From Achaetomiella virescens (taxonomy: Eukaryota > Ascomycota > Sordariomycetes > Sordariales > Chaetomiaceae): a DNA stretch of 64,000 nucleotides. This document shows, one piece after another, positions 43,653 through 53,999 of this stretch (positions within the stretch are counted from its first letter, which is position 1; every line of letters begins with the position of its first letter). The position numbers and the translations under genes are program-made. The stretch spans positions 124,001 to 188,000 of the forward strand of contig JARNGD010000052.1 in the NCBI GenBank assembly GCA_031001845.1. The letters run 5' to 3'. Under the pieces are notes generated by a model. It worked only from the letters and a program-made list of their open reading frames with translations, had not been told where the DNA came from and ran no database searches.

Positions 43653-44080
43653 TCATGCTACCACTTTATCATCGGTAAACCTGGTGACTGGAAACTGGAA
43701 CATGCTTCGTGTTTCAAACCCCTTATCGATGAAGTGGCCTTCTGGCTTGGGGCACGCCCGGCCACAAAAGCCAGATATTCGTCTGGTGCATGGTCGAGAT
43801 GGTAGCAGACCCAGTCGATCGTCCGCTCGTCGAGGCCCCAATGGCCGTAAGCGGGATCGGTCAAAATCACGTCTATCGTCCGGAATCCGTTGGTGTCTAC
43901 CAGGCTCCAAGTTTTTCGAAGCAAGTCCTCCACCCCACTGTCGACTGTGCCTGCTGTCTGCCTATGAAGCTGGCGACCCTTTGCTGCCTGATCGTGTCGA
44001 GTCCGAGTCGTTCCCGGAGTCTGCAGAAGGACATTAGCTGGTGCCAAACAAGACGTAATCGCAGGAAGAACAAGAGACAT
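43653..44080 (-). CDS. Unrecognised ORF (140 codons)
   Basis: The ATG-initiated frame from 44080 contains LLRKTWSLVDTNGFRTIDVI, LTDPAYGHWGLDERTIDWVC and YHLDHAPDEYLAFVAGRAPS. The composition looks protein-like in the middle and poor at both ends, so it may be one exon of a larger gene or a remnant. I cannot assign a family. Confidence 0.3.
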
Positions 44081-44654
44081 AGAGTGGGCTTAGATTCCAC
44101 CTAAGACATCGGGTGTGTCGATCCCTTGGTGACGATGAGGGAGAGTCCTCATCCCCATCCTACTTGAAGAACCCTAAGGTGTAGAAGTTGAAGACTTTGG
44201 GCCTGGGGGACGGTCGTGCGCGGTCGAGCTCGGCTTGGAGAGTGATGCAGATGTCGAATTCGTTGCGCGTCCGCTTGCTCCCTCCTTCCACACAGTGTTC
44301 GAAGCTTGTTGCTTGCTGAAGACAGCCAAGCAAGAACCACCCAGGAGAAGAGTTTCTGCCGGACTGACATATAACGGAATAAGGCCTCAGTTGACAATCA
44401 CGATTCGACCAAGTCAAACCAGAAAAGGCGAGGCCCAGATACAATGCCTGCCTGGAAACAATGGGCCTTGTAGGATAGGATATCGGGAAGAAACCGGCCA
44501 GACATACAGACACGGCCTCTCAGTCACTCGTCCAATCACAGATGCAGACAGACAACCCTCGAACACACCGCAAAATACACTCACAAAAACGCCGTCTATT
44601 AATACCGCTTGACCGTCATGACATCAACCGTTATCTGATGCACCGAGCACCAAT
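44081..44654. other. Intergenic, 3' flank of zuotin
   Basis: No supported gene. Short frames only. Confidence 0.4.
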
Positions 44655-45995
44655 CTAAGCAACAAGCGCCTTGACCTCTCCCTCCTTGAGCTTACCGGCA
44701 GCAACAAGCCGCTCGACCTCGCTCTTCCAAACGCCCTTGATCTCATCGGCGACCTTGAGGCCGTTGAGCCTGCCAGCCAGCGCAGCAATCTCATCGGCGT
44801 CAATCTTGCCCTGGACGAGCTCGACGTCGTTGAGGACGGCGTCAATGGTCGCGGCTGAGGCGTCGCCTTCGACGAAGTAGTTGGCGTCCTTGACGGACCC
44901 GCGCAGCACGCGTTTGTTCTTCTTGACAGCGTTCTTAGCCGCCTCCTTGGCCTTCTTAGCGGCCTCGCGGTCGGCCTTGGCCTTCTCCTCGGCCTCCTTG
45001 GCCGCCTTCTCCTCAGCCTCCTTCTTCAGGCGGGCCTCCTCGGCGGCCTTCTTCTCGGCGGCCTCGCGCTCGAGGCGCTTCTTGTTCTTGGCCGCGTTGG
45101 CCTCCTGGCGGAAGCGCTTGATACGCTCGTCGCCGGCGGAGCAGTCGTCGAGGAGCTTGCGCAGGCGCGCGTTGTCCTCAGCCTTCTTCTTCTTGCGTGC
45201 GTTGGCGTTCTTGCGCTCCATGTGCCGCTTCTGATCGCGGTTCTCGTTGTCGTCGGGCACGTCCTCATCCAGGTACTCGAACGAGCGCCAGCTGTCGAAA
45301 TTGTACCAGAAGTTGTAGAAATTCTCGACCTCCTCCTTGGTCGAGTTCTCGTCGCCGAAGTGCGGGACGGGGTGGTTCTTGCTGAAGCGGGCCTCGGCCT
45401 TGAAGACGGCGCCCCACAGCTTGTAGTAGTTGCCCTTAGCCAGCTGCTTCTTGGTGGGCGGCTCGACATCGGCCTCCTCGTCGACCGAGTCGAATTGGCG
45501 ACGCTTGACGGGGTCGAGCAGGATCTCGGTGGCCTTCTGGATGCACTTGAAGAAGTTGTCGTCGTCGGTGCGGCCGGCGGCGGCCTTCTTGTCGGGATGG
45601 TGCTTCAGCACCTTCTTGCGGTGGGCGCGCTTGATCTGCTCCTCGGTCGCCTTGTAGCGGTACTTGGACAGGCCAAGCACCTTGTAATGGTCCTGGCTCT
45701 TCCAGTCCTTGGCGTCGCGCTGCAGCATGATGGGGTCCTCGGGCTCACTGATCTCGGAGTCGTTGTCGTCCTCGACCTTCTTGGCGCGCTCTTGGGCCTG
45801 TATCCGGTCATCCTCGGAGAAGGTGCGCTTGTGGCGGGCGCGGCGGGCGTGGGCGAGGAAGTAAGGGCCGACGGGCTCGAGCGTGCGCTGAGTCGAGTTG
45901 TCCTTGGTGATCTTGCCGATGGCCTTAAAGTTGTTCTCCGCCTCCCAGCCCGACGGCAGGGCGGGGAGAGGAAGGGGGACAACGGTGGCGTTCAT
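44655..45995 (-). CDS. ZUO1: Zuotin, ribosome-associated J-domain chaperone
   Basis: Zuotin pairs with Ssz1 in the ribosome-associated complex and stimulates Ssb Hsp70 on nascent chains in the cytosol. The start chosen is the ATG at 45995 (MNATVVPLPLPALPSGW), giving 446 residues, the usual fungal length; the open frame upstream to 46130 is not family-like. Residues ~60-90 carry GPYFLAHARRARHKRTFSED. The J domain follows: DHYKVLGLSKYRYKATEEQI with the HPD motif in KVLKHHPDKKAAAGR. The zuotin homology part has LWGAVFKAEARFSKNHPVP and FYNFWYNFDSWRSFEYLDED. A long Lys/Glu/Ala charged helix binds the ribosome, and a C-terminal helical domain ends EGEVKALVA. The gene is intronless and uninterrupted, unlike many neighbours. 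Confidence 0.96.
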   Translation of the reverse strand: MNATVVPLPLPALPSGWEAENNFKAIGKITKDNSTQRTLEPVGPYFLAHARRARHKRTFSEDDRIQAQERAKKVEDDNDSEISEPEDPIMLQRDAKDWKSQDHYKVLGLSKYRYKATEEQIKRAHRKKVLKHHPDKKAAAGRTDDDNFFKCIQKATEILLDPVKRRQFDSVDEEADVEPPTKKQLAKGNYYKLWGAVFKAEARFSKNHPVPHFGDENSTKEEVENFYNFWYNFDSWRSFEYLDEDVPDDNENRDQKRHMERKNANARKKKKAEDNARLRKLLDDCSAGDERIKRFRQEANAAKNKKRLEREAAEKKAAEEARLKKEAEEKAAKEAEEKAKADREAAKKAKEAAKNAVKKNKRVLRGSVKDANYFVEGDASAATIDAVLNDVELVQGKIDADEIAALAGRLNGLKVADEIKGVWKSEVERLVAAGKLKEGEVKALVA

Positions 45996-46303
45996 GGTGT
46001 CGGCAGAGGTGAGCTGAGTGACTGAACGTTGAGGGTTGGGAATGAGGGGCAGTTTTTCGGAGATCCCAGGAATATTTTTTTGAAGCTTGCTGTCGGGAGC
46101 AGGCTCCACTAAAATTTTGTGTCCAGCCAACCAAGCCAGCGCCTGTTAGCCGGCCCACATGCTTCGCCTCTGGTGCAGCGCATCAAGTTCCAGCAGCCGC
46201 AGGGGTTCCGCAACAAAACCGACTTCCCCGGACATCTGATTTCTTGTGTGAACAGCAGAGTCCCAATCGACAAGCGATCTGTCCAAAACTTTGTACCACA
46301 ACA
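45996..46303. promoter_or_regulatory. Divergent promoter region of ZUO1 and MZM1
   Basis: Only 308 bp separate the two divergent start codons, so regulatory sequence is shared or overlapping. I did not identify specific sites. Confidence 0.6.
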
Positions 46304-46778
46304 ATGGCGGCTGTTCAAGCATACAAGAACCTGCTGCGCGCAGCACGGATTGCCTTTGAGGGTATGACAGGCGTTCTCAGTACCCCTTCCGCTCCTTCGG
46401 CATCTTCCACTAACACGAGCATCCCAGGCGATACCCGAATGCTCGTCGCCGCCCGGCAGCAGATCCGCCAGGGCTTCCGGGAGAAGGCATCACTGCCCGC
46501 CTCGGACCCGTCAATTCAGCCCGCTATCCAACATGCTGAGGAGGTTGCCAGTTTTCTGAAGGCGAACCTCGTGCAAGGGAGGAAGGAAGGGAGCACATAC
46601 AGTACGTCCACTCTTCGCTTGGTTGCCCTAGGGCTGATAATCCGAGACACTGCTGACACTCTTTCCTTCAGAGCTGCGCATTCACGAACACACTGAGCGG
46701 GGAGACAACGACAGCATCAAGATGGGGAACAAGAACGCCAAGACGGACGGGAGCGTCAAGTGCTGCTCGGAGAGGTAG
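46304..46778 (+). CDS. MZM1: Mitochondrial zinc maintenance protein 1 (LYRM7 homologue)
   Basis: MZM1 is a mitochondrial matrix LYR-type assembly factor that stabilises the Rieske protein before it enters complex III. There are three exons: 46304-46361, 46428-46601 and 46672-46778. Introns of 66 and 70 nt have GTATGA/CCCAG and GTACGT/TTCAG ends. The 112-residue product starts MAAVQAYKNLLRAARIAFEG, which is the LYR-like start, continues DTRMLVAARQQIRQGF and PAIQHAEEVASFLKANLVQG, and ends VKCCSER. Length and motif order match fungal MZM1 and no frameshift is needed. It is convergent with SLT11 downstream and divergent from zuotin upstream. Confidence 0.93.
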
Positions 46779-47030
46779 CCAGAGAGATTTTGTAACAACA
46801 ACACCATGTCGGAAAAGATGGACGACAGCTGCGACTGGCAAAGACGCAGTCATAGGGCAGGAGTCTGCCGTGTATTGTATAGTCGTCTATGATACCCTCA
46901 ATGTAACAAAAGAACATGATGCCAACAAGAACGCAGTAGAGATATCCTTTTGCCTTCCCGCCCCGATCAATACCCAGTAAACCCCTCCCAACGCCATGCA
47001 TGCTGAAGACAGAAGCAGAAGCAAACGCTT

Positions 47031-48187
47031 TTAGTTGCCGGACAGGCTGGCATATTGTACATCGGCTGCCCCCGGCGGCGCCGCTACGGTGAGACCCGAG
47101 AGATCGTCCTCTTGCGCAGCTGCCGCGCCGGCACCTTGGGCAGCACCGCCCTTAATAACCTTCTGCGGACCCTTGCGATTCGCCTGCGGGAAAGCCGACC
47201 GGCCGTCGCGCAGCATCTCGGCGCGTTCCTCCTTGTCCATCGTCCCAATCGCCTTGGGCACGCTCCACCGAATGCGCAACGGGCAGCCCGCGATGACCGC
47301 CCCCCCTTGCACTCCGCCGCCGCCTTCTCGGCTCCCTCGCGTCGTCTCGAAGTTGACGAAAGCGCAATGCGTCATGTGCGACACCACTAACGACTTTATC
47401 TTGCCGAACACCTTGAAGAAGTCGCGGATCTTGTACTCGGGCAAGTCGTCCTCGATGCCGGTGACAAAAAGCGACATGATGTTCCGATCATTAGGCGGCA
47501 TCCAGTCCTTCGGCCCCGGCGGCGGGGCATTCGCACCGAGGGGCCCTCTCCGGGGGCCAGCCTTCGCGCCGGCAGCAGCCGCAGCCCTTGAATCCCTCGT
47601 CCTTATCGGTCCGGCACCTCCCAACCCAGCGCCGACCGCAGCATTCCCGCCCACGGTGCTCCCGCTCCCAACCCCCGCCACCGGATTCCCCTCCTGATCT
47701 ACCTCCCTCCCCTTCCTAAAGTACGGCTTGCTCTGTGCTAGCCGCCTCAACAATTCCCTCGCCTTCTCATCCGCCTTGTCATACTCCTCGACCCCCGCCC
47801 GCCCCTCTTCTATCGCGCGCTCATTTTCTGGGCGAAATACTCCCTGTTGATCTCGCTCTGCGGGCCCGGCGCGATCAGCTCCAACGCCTTGTCCCTGATC
47901 ACGATCGGTAGCCCAAACTGCAGGTCCATGATGCAGCACTGGCAGGCGTTCTTGAGACGCGCGCATGTCAGGCAGATGTTGGTACGCCGCTTGCGCCCGT
48001 GGGCGCGCCCGTCGCCCGACCACGAGAAGACGGTGAAGGGGCGCGTGCACAGCTTGCATTCCGCGCCGTAGTCCTCCTTGAGCATCTTGACGTAGGGATT
48101 CTCGGGGAGGCAGTTTTCGCAGACCGAGGGGAAGTCGGTCGTCTCCCAGCCGGAGCGGTTGAGGTCTTGTTTGATTTGGGGGGGCAT
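47031..48187 (-). CDS. SLT11: Pre-mRNA splicing factor SLT11/ECM2 (RBM22-like)
   Basis: SLT11/ECM2 belongs to the NineTeen-related spliceosome module and contacts U6/U2 RNA in the nucleus. The start is the ATG at 48187 (MPPQIKQDLNRSGWETTDFP). An N-terminal Cys-rich region has VCENCLPENPYVKMLKEDYG, AECKLCTRPF and CLTCARLKNACQCC. A helical linker then leads to one RRM: NIMSLFVTGIEDDLPEYKIR (RNP2-like LFVTGI) and THCAFVNFET (RNP1-like), then AGCPLRIRWSVPKA. The tail is Gly/Ala-rich. Frame changes at ~47815 and around 47310-47350 disturb otherwise excellent matches, so I infer one-base errors. The stop is at 47031. Confidence 0.9.
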
Positions 48188-49014
48188 CGCGGCGATGGGT
48201 TCCTTGTCTGTTGTTGTTCGAAGGCTTCGCTTGTGGTTGATGCGTATTCTGAGATTCGGGAATGGGGGGTTGTGGATTGGTTGTCTCCAGTTCCTGACTA
48301 TGCGAACGTGGGGTGAGTGCGGTTGCGAGGTTTGGTGATGCAAAAGGCCGGTATCATCCGCTGGAAAGTCGATGTGGCTCAGGATTGATAAACTTTATCG
48401 TCGCCACCGACTCCAGGATCATTTGTGGCTGGGTAGGTGGTCAAAGCGTCTCTTATTCGTATTCGCCTTCGGCTGCTCTTCCTTCACCGCCTTCCTGATA
48501 CTAGTATTTCGAATTCGCATTTGCCAGCCAAGCAGCACATGCAAGTGGTAGCGAACCTTGTCACAGATTATCGCGACGCTCCGACAGAGCTATGCAGCAT
48601 GTCTATCCGAGAGTTGAGAGAACCTGTAACCAAGCTTAGGACAGAGTCCAATGTCGTACCTAGTTCTTATTCGCATAAGGCTCGTGTCGTCCATTGGCCT
48701 GCACCTTGTGTCCCTGATCCAGATGCTGTTCCTGCATGTGCCTGGGTGGGTCCGCCCATGGAGCTGCTGCCCCTCGATCCAATTGAGCCCGGAGATTTGC
48801 TGGACTGGCGTCGGCTACCGGGCGCCCCTGTTGCTTTGCCAGGAGCCGTCGAATGTCGCCTATAATTAATAGGGGTTCGTGAAACTTTTTTCCTTTTGCT
48901 CGACCAACAACGAAGGGAGAACGTCAGTCGCCAGTCTGCTGTCGCGCATCTCGATCCTGCTACCAATTTTGCACTCAAGGACATTTGGTCGCCTCCAGAT
49001 CCCACCAATTCAAC
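48188..49014. promoter_or_regulatory. Divergent intergenic region of SLT11 and ERG6
   Basis: About 830 bp between start codons. A 142-codon frame at 48437-48865 shows no domain. A long 5' leader for ERG6 is plausible. Confidence 0.4.
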
Positions 49015-50328
49015 ATGGCTCCCTCCAGTTCCGTGGCCCTCGAGAAGGAGGACCACGCCCGCGATGCCGCCTTCATGAAGGCCCTCCACGGCAAGTCGGC
49101 TGAGGCCGCCGGTGGCTTCGCTGCTATGCGTGCCAAGGACAATAAGGCGCAGAAGATTGCGGTGGACGAGTACTTCAAGCACTTCGACAACAAGCGCGCC
49201 GAGACCGAGACCGCTGCCGACAGAGAGGTGGGTGCGAGGGCGACCCCAACTGCGGCGCCACATGCTCACAGATAGCACCAGGCGCGGACCAAGGAATATG
49301 CTACCCTCACAAGGCAGTAAGGATCCATGGACAGGCCCATTACGTCCCTCCAAGCAGAAGACTGACTTGCCGGTGCGCAGCTACTACAACCTTGCCACGG
49401 ATCTGTACGATACGGCTGGGGCCAGAGCTTCCACTTCTGCCGGTACTCGATCGGCGAGCCCTTCTACCAGGCCATTGCGCGCCATGAACACTACCTCGCC
49501 ATGAAAACCGGCATCCAGGCCGGGATGAAGGTCCTCGACGTTGGCTGCGGTGTTGGCGGCCCTGCCAGGGAGATTGCCAAGTTTACCGACGCGCACATCA
49601 CCGGTCTCAACAACAACGATTACCAGATCGAGCGCGCCACGCGGTACGCGCTCAAGGAGGGCCTGTCCAACCAGCTCAAGTTCGTGAAGGGGGACTTCAT
49701 GGTAGGACCGCTAGATGTCTGTTTAGTGGTGAGCCAGGCTAACAGCGCGCAGCAAATGTCCTTCCCCGACAATTCATTCGACGCCGTCTATGCCATCGAG
49801 GCCACGGTCCACGCACCCAAGCTTGAAGGTGTCTACAGCGAGATCTTCCGTGTCTTGAAGCCTGGCGGCACCTTCGGTGTGTACGAGTGGCTGATGACCG
49901 ACAACTATGATAATAACAACCTCGAGCATCGCGATATCCGCCTCGCCATAGAGGAGGGCAACGGGATCTCGAACATGGTGACCATCTCCGAGGGTCTCGA
50001 CGCCATGAAGGCCGCCGGGTTTGAGCTGCTGCACCATGAGGATCTTGCCAAGCGCCCCGACCCCATCCCGTGGTACTGGGGCATTGCTGGCGAGACCAAG
50101 TACATGCAGTCGTACTGGGATCTCTTCACCGTCCTCCGGATGACCCACACCGGTCGCCGGGCGGTGCACATCTTCACCGGCTTCCTCGAGACCATCGGTC
50201 TTGCGCCCAAGGGCACCAAGAAGACGGCCGACGCGCTCGCCAAGGGCGCTGATGGTCTCGTTGCTGGTGCCAAGAGGGACCTCTTCACCCCGATGTACCT
50301 GATGGTCGGCCGCAAGCCTGCCAACTAG
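49015..50328 (+). CDS. ERG6: Sterol 24-C-methyltransferase
   Basis: ERG6 transfers a methyl group from S-adenosylmethionine to C24 of the sterol side chain in ergosterol synthesis, at the ER and lipid droplets. The start is the ATG at 49015 (MAPSSSVALEKEDHARDAAF). Introns are 49228-49275 (48 nt), 49317-49380 (64 nt; makes TRHYYNLATDLY) and 49702-49752 (51 nt; makes FM-QMSF). The SAM motif is KVLDVGCGVGGPAREIAKF, followed by the sterol-methyltransferase block AVYAIEATVHAPKLEGVYSE and FRVLKPGGTFGVYEWLMTDN. The C-terminal part ends YLMVGRKPAN. One base is missing near 49409 (LYD-T should be LYEYGWGQSFHF). With it restored the product has 383 residues, the usual length. Confidence 0.96.
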
Positions 50329-51166
50329 ACTTGTCCCTGGATTTTTTTTTTCTGCACACGCTACGATGGGATGATGAAGAGAACTGCATTGGCATTTTAA
50401 TGCGGATGAGCAAATGCAGAGGAATGATGTTTGGTGTGGTATAAACTTACTAATACCTCCGGTCTCGGAATGTCGCCAACCAAGCCCGGTCCAATCTTCA
50501 TGTTATACACCATAATAGAATTTATTCGGCCACCTGTGCTGCAGCGACGTCGTGTGGATATCCTTTATCAGCGTGTTGCGTTCCCCCACGCGATGCTAGA
50601 GTACTGTTAATGTGTTTGCTAATCCGGTCGCACAAAAATGAACACAACTTTCTTTCCCTCCCATAAGCCCTTATATTTCCGACAGGCACACAGCTCTTGC
50701 TCCCACAACAAAACGGAGATATCGACCACGGAGGTTTGAATTCGACCGAAACCATCCACATCGGGCTCTCTTTGCACGAAATTTTCTCCACCGCACTGGA
50801 CGCAGTGGAGTGGCCACGGTTTTTGGCATGTTCAGTGCTCGGCGGATCAAGCTCCCGGACATCGCACAGGGGTCCAGCGAGCTAAGCCGTTCTTGCACTA
50901 GCGCGACTTATTCGTTGGGGTTCAACGTCAAGTCGGATGCTTGTCCCAAGCTTCTCGATTGTTGCAAGAAAAATTCCCTCCAGACACAGCCAGCCGCATC
51001 CTCCATCACCACTTTTTGCCTTGTGCGAAGCTCATTGATCGCCTTCATTGCATAGCAGGCGGGCACTTCAATTTGAGCGAAGACCACTGTCGGACATTCT
51101 TCTCTCCTCCGTCCTGCACTTTCCTTCGTTATCTCCTTCCTTTACCCCAACAATACAATATCAGCC
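50329..51166. other. Intergenic, 3' UTR of ERG6 and promoter of the E1 beta gene
   Basis: No supported gene. A pyrimidine-rich stretch (51100-51150) precedes the next ATG. Confidence 0.4.
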
Positions 51167-52374
51167 ATGTCGCGCTACCTCCGACAGCGGCCCGCCTGGC
51201 TGCCACCGCGCGCGCCGCCGGCGTCCGCCCTGCCACGACCTCCCCCTTGTCACCAGAGCTGCCGTCGTGCCCAGCTTACAAAAACGCACATATGCCGATG
51301 CCTCCGGCGTCAAGGAGTACACAGTCCGCGAGGCCCTCAACGAGGCGCTCGCCGAGGAGCTCGAGTCCAACCCAAGGTCTCATCCTGGGTGAGGAGGTTG
51401 CCAGTACAACGGCGCATACAAGGTCACCAAGGGCCTGCTAGACCGCTTCGGTGACAAGCGCGTCATCGACACACCGATCACTGAGGCCGGCTTCGCTGGT
51501 CTTGCCGTTGGCGCGGCCTCAACGGGCTGCAGCTGTGGTAAGTATTGACCGTTGTTTTTCGACGCATGAGACGATACCAGGAATGCGATTTGCAGAAGCT
51601 GATGTGAATGTGCGATAGTGCGAGTTCATGACCTTCAACTTCGCCATGCAGGCCATCGATCACGTCGTCAATTCGGCCGCCAAGACCCTCTATATGTCCG
51701 GCGGCATCCAGCCCTGCAACGTCACCTTCCGCGGCCCCAACGGCTTCGCCGCCGGTGTCGCCGCCCAGCACTCACAAGACTACTCGGCCTGGTACGGCTC
51801 CATCCCGGGTCTCAAGGTCGTCTCCCCGTGGTCGGCCGAGGACGCCAAGGGCTGCTGAAGGCCGCCATCCGCGATCCCAACCCGGTCGTCGTGCTCGAGA
51901 ACGAGCTACTCTACGGCCAGTCGTTCCCCATGTCTGAGGCGGCCCAGAAGGACGACTTCGTCCTCCCCTTCGGCAAGGCCAAGATCGAGCGCGCCGGCAA
52001 GGACCTGACCATGGTCTCGCTCTCGCGGTGCGTCGGCCAGTCGCTCGTCGCCGCCGAGACCTCAGAAGAAGTACGGCGTCGAGGTCGAGGTTATCAATCT
52101 CCGCAGCATCAAGCCGCTCGACGTCGACACCATAGTCAAGTCGGTCAAGAAGACCACCGCCTGATGGCTGTCGAGTCTGGCTTCCCGGCCTTCGGCGTCG
52201 GCGCTGAGATTCTTGCTTTGACAATGGAGTACGCCTTCGACTACCTCGATGCCCCCGCCCAGCGCGTCACCGGCGCCGACGTCCCGACCCCGTATGCCCA
52301 GAAGCTCGAGGAGATGAGCTTCCCACACCGAGGCTCTGATCGAGCAGTACGCTGCCAAGCTTCTCCGCCTCTAA
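51167..52374 (+). CDS. PDB1: Pyruvate dehydrogenase E1 component, beta subunit (many one-base indels)
   Basis: E1 beta forms the mitochondrial alpha2beta2 thiamine-diphosphate enzyme that decarboxylates pyruvate. The start is the ATG at 51167; the first ~35 residues look like a matrix presequence (AARLAATARAAGVRPATT). The body reads, across frames, YTVREALNEALAEELESNP, LGEEV, KVTKGLLDRFGDKRVIDTPI, TEAGFAGLAVGAAS, then an 82 nt intron (51538-51619) and CEFMTFNFAMQAIDHVVNSA. Then follow GGIQPCNVTFRGPNGFAAGV, PNPVVVLENELLYGQSFPMS and GFPAFGVGAEILALTMEYAF, ending LLRL-TAA. I count roughly ten one-base indels, mostly at C runs, and no loss of sense between them. Because the protein is central to metabolism, sequence error is the likelier reason; a duplicated pseudogene copy is the alternative. 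Confidence 0.93.
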
Positions 52375-52916
52375 GCCGGTGGGGGTGTTTGGCTCTTTTC
52401 GGGGGAGAGTATTATGGGTTGATAGGAGTCATTTCAGCAGGGATGGGAATGAACCAAATCAAAAGCCTGAAGTGACAGACAGGGAGTTGTTTGTGCACCT
52501 TTTACCTGCCGCATCTTTCTTTTGTGCCTGCAACGGAAATGGGGCTGCCGGGACCGAGGTGAAGCAGGTTGGTAATGGTCTAATATAGACAGGTTGATGG
52601 GGAAATTTGTTGTACTTGTACGTCTCGTCTTTAAGCCTTACTTTGCCAAAACAGAGTCATACCCATACCAGCGGTGTTGATGTGGCTCAGCTGCTGTGAG
52701 AATACCTTATTTGGTGTTGATCTCGATAAATTGTCGATTGCCGTTGTCAGGTGGTCGCTCGTCGCCGAGATATCGATCTGCCTTCATTTTTCACTTTCCT
52801 CCTCTGCCATGCCTCTCCAGCGCAACGCCGCCTAGGAGTTCCATTCCCGACCATGCTGCTGCCCTCGCTAGATCCCGAAGCAGACAATACGATACAAGAC
52901 ATCAGAACGCTTCCAC
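52375..52916. other. Convergent intergenic region, 3' UTRs
   Basis: The E1 beta gene and the following minus-strand gene converge here. No gene is seen. Confidence 0.5.
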
Positions 52917-53999
52917 CTAATCCACTTCCTGCTCCTTATCCTCTGAGATTCGACAAAGACAACCCTCTTGGCAGACGACCCCACCCCAGGCATACACACT
53001 TCCTACTGAACCTTGACCCTCCCCCCGCAAGGCCGATCCCGCCACCCCGTCTCCCTCGTCCCCCTTCGAGAAATACGTCTGCGCCGCGTACCCTTTGGGA
53101 CAGCTGTCGTCTTTTCTCCGCCCCCTTGCTCGACGTGACGATGATCATGGTGCACGGCGTGAAGACGGAGGACGCGTGTACAGCCACCCGGCGCAGCCGG
53201 GGCCGTGGAAAGGCACGAGTTGCAGCACCCTTCGGGGGACGAGGCCTGCGCGAACTGTCCGTTGTAAGAGCCCACGTCGGTGCCGATCCAGGTGATGGAG
53301 GTGAGGAATGTGGTGGGGGAGCGGCAGTCGATGTGCGGTCTGCCGGGTTGTCCTGGTGGAGGTGGTCAGTAGGGTTTGTGGGAGAGAGAATAATGAAGGA
53401 GGGGGCAGCGTACGATTGATGTTGGGCTGGCGGAAGAGGTGATGAGGTTGCCGAGATGCTGCTGTCGTGCCGGCTGTGCCCGTCCTGTCGGCGAGCGAGG
53501 AGTCGCCAGCCCTGGTCATGTCAGCGGACCCTGGGGCCCTGTTGAAACTTGTTTTAGCAGACCTTTCGCCGGAGAGGATCCCCATGGCGCCGAGAATGGC
53601 GAGCAAGACGCCGAGTATGCCAACGCTGGTGAGAACGATTATGATCCATGCCAACTTGGAGATCCTTCTGTACCATGCCGCCTCCTTGGGCTCGACCCAG
53701 ACGTCCTCGCGCATGGCGGATTCCTTAGTGCCGGCTGTGTCGGGATGATGGGAAGAACCCGTGTCGTGGTGGGATGTTCCTTCGGTGGCGCCATCGGCGC
53801 CGCCGACTGGTGATGCCGGAGCGGTAGTCGGGCCTGAGGAAACAATCTCTGGGAGCGGGTTCTGCCAGTTTTCCGCGTATCCGTGATCCTGGTCGTGCAG
53901 CTCAGAGCCTTCCCTGTGGGGAGTGAGAGAGCTGGGCAAACCAGAGTTACCGGATACCGACCGCCCTCTCGGGTCAGCGAAGGGTAACTCTGACGACAT
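52917..53999 (-). CDS. Single-pass membrane protein with Cys-rich extracellular domain
   Basis: The start is the ATG at 53999 (MSSELPFADPRGRSVSGNSG). A hydrophilic N-terminal ~115 residues is followed by one clear membrane helix (LAWIIIVLTSVGILGVLLAI, ~residues 121-140), then a Ser/Thr-rich stalk. After a 61 nt intron (53413-53353) comes a Cys-rich domain read across frames: PHIDCRSPTTFLTSITWIGT, VGSYNGQFAQASSPEGCCNS, GPGCAGWLYT, SVFTPCTMIIVT and CPKGYAAQTYFSKGDEGDG. The last part ends SEDKEQEVD at a TAG at 52917-52919. Pairs of frame changes near 53215, 53150 and 53110 look like one-base errors. Paired cysteines and the Ser/Thr stalk suggest a cell-surface protein with a small disulfide-bonded domain. 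The family is fungal and has no function I know of. Confidence 0.6.

Noticed and set aside
45222..46025. 267-codon Leu/Val-rich plus-strand frame
   Set aside because: Antisense shadow of zuotin, produced by its Lys/Glu-rich codons.
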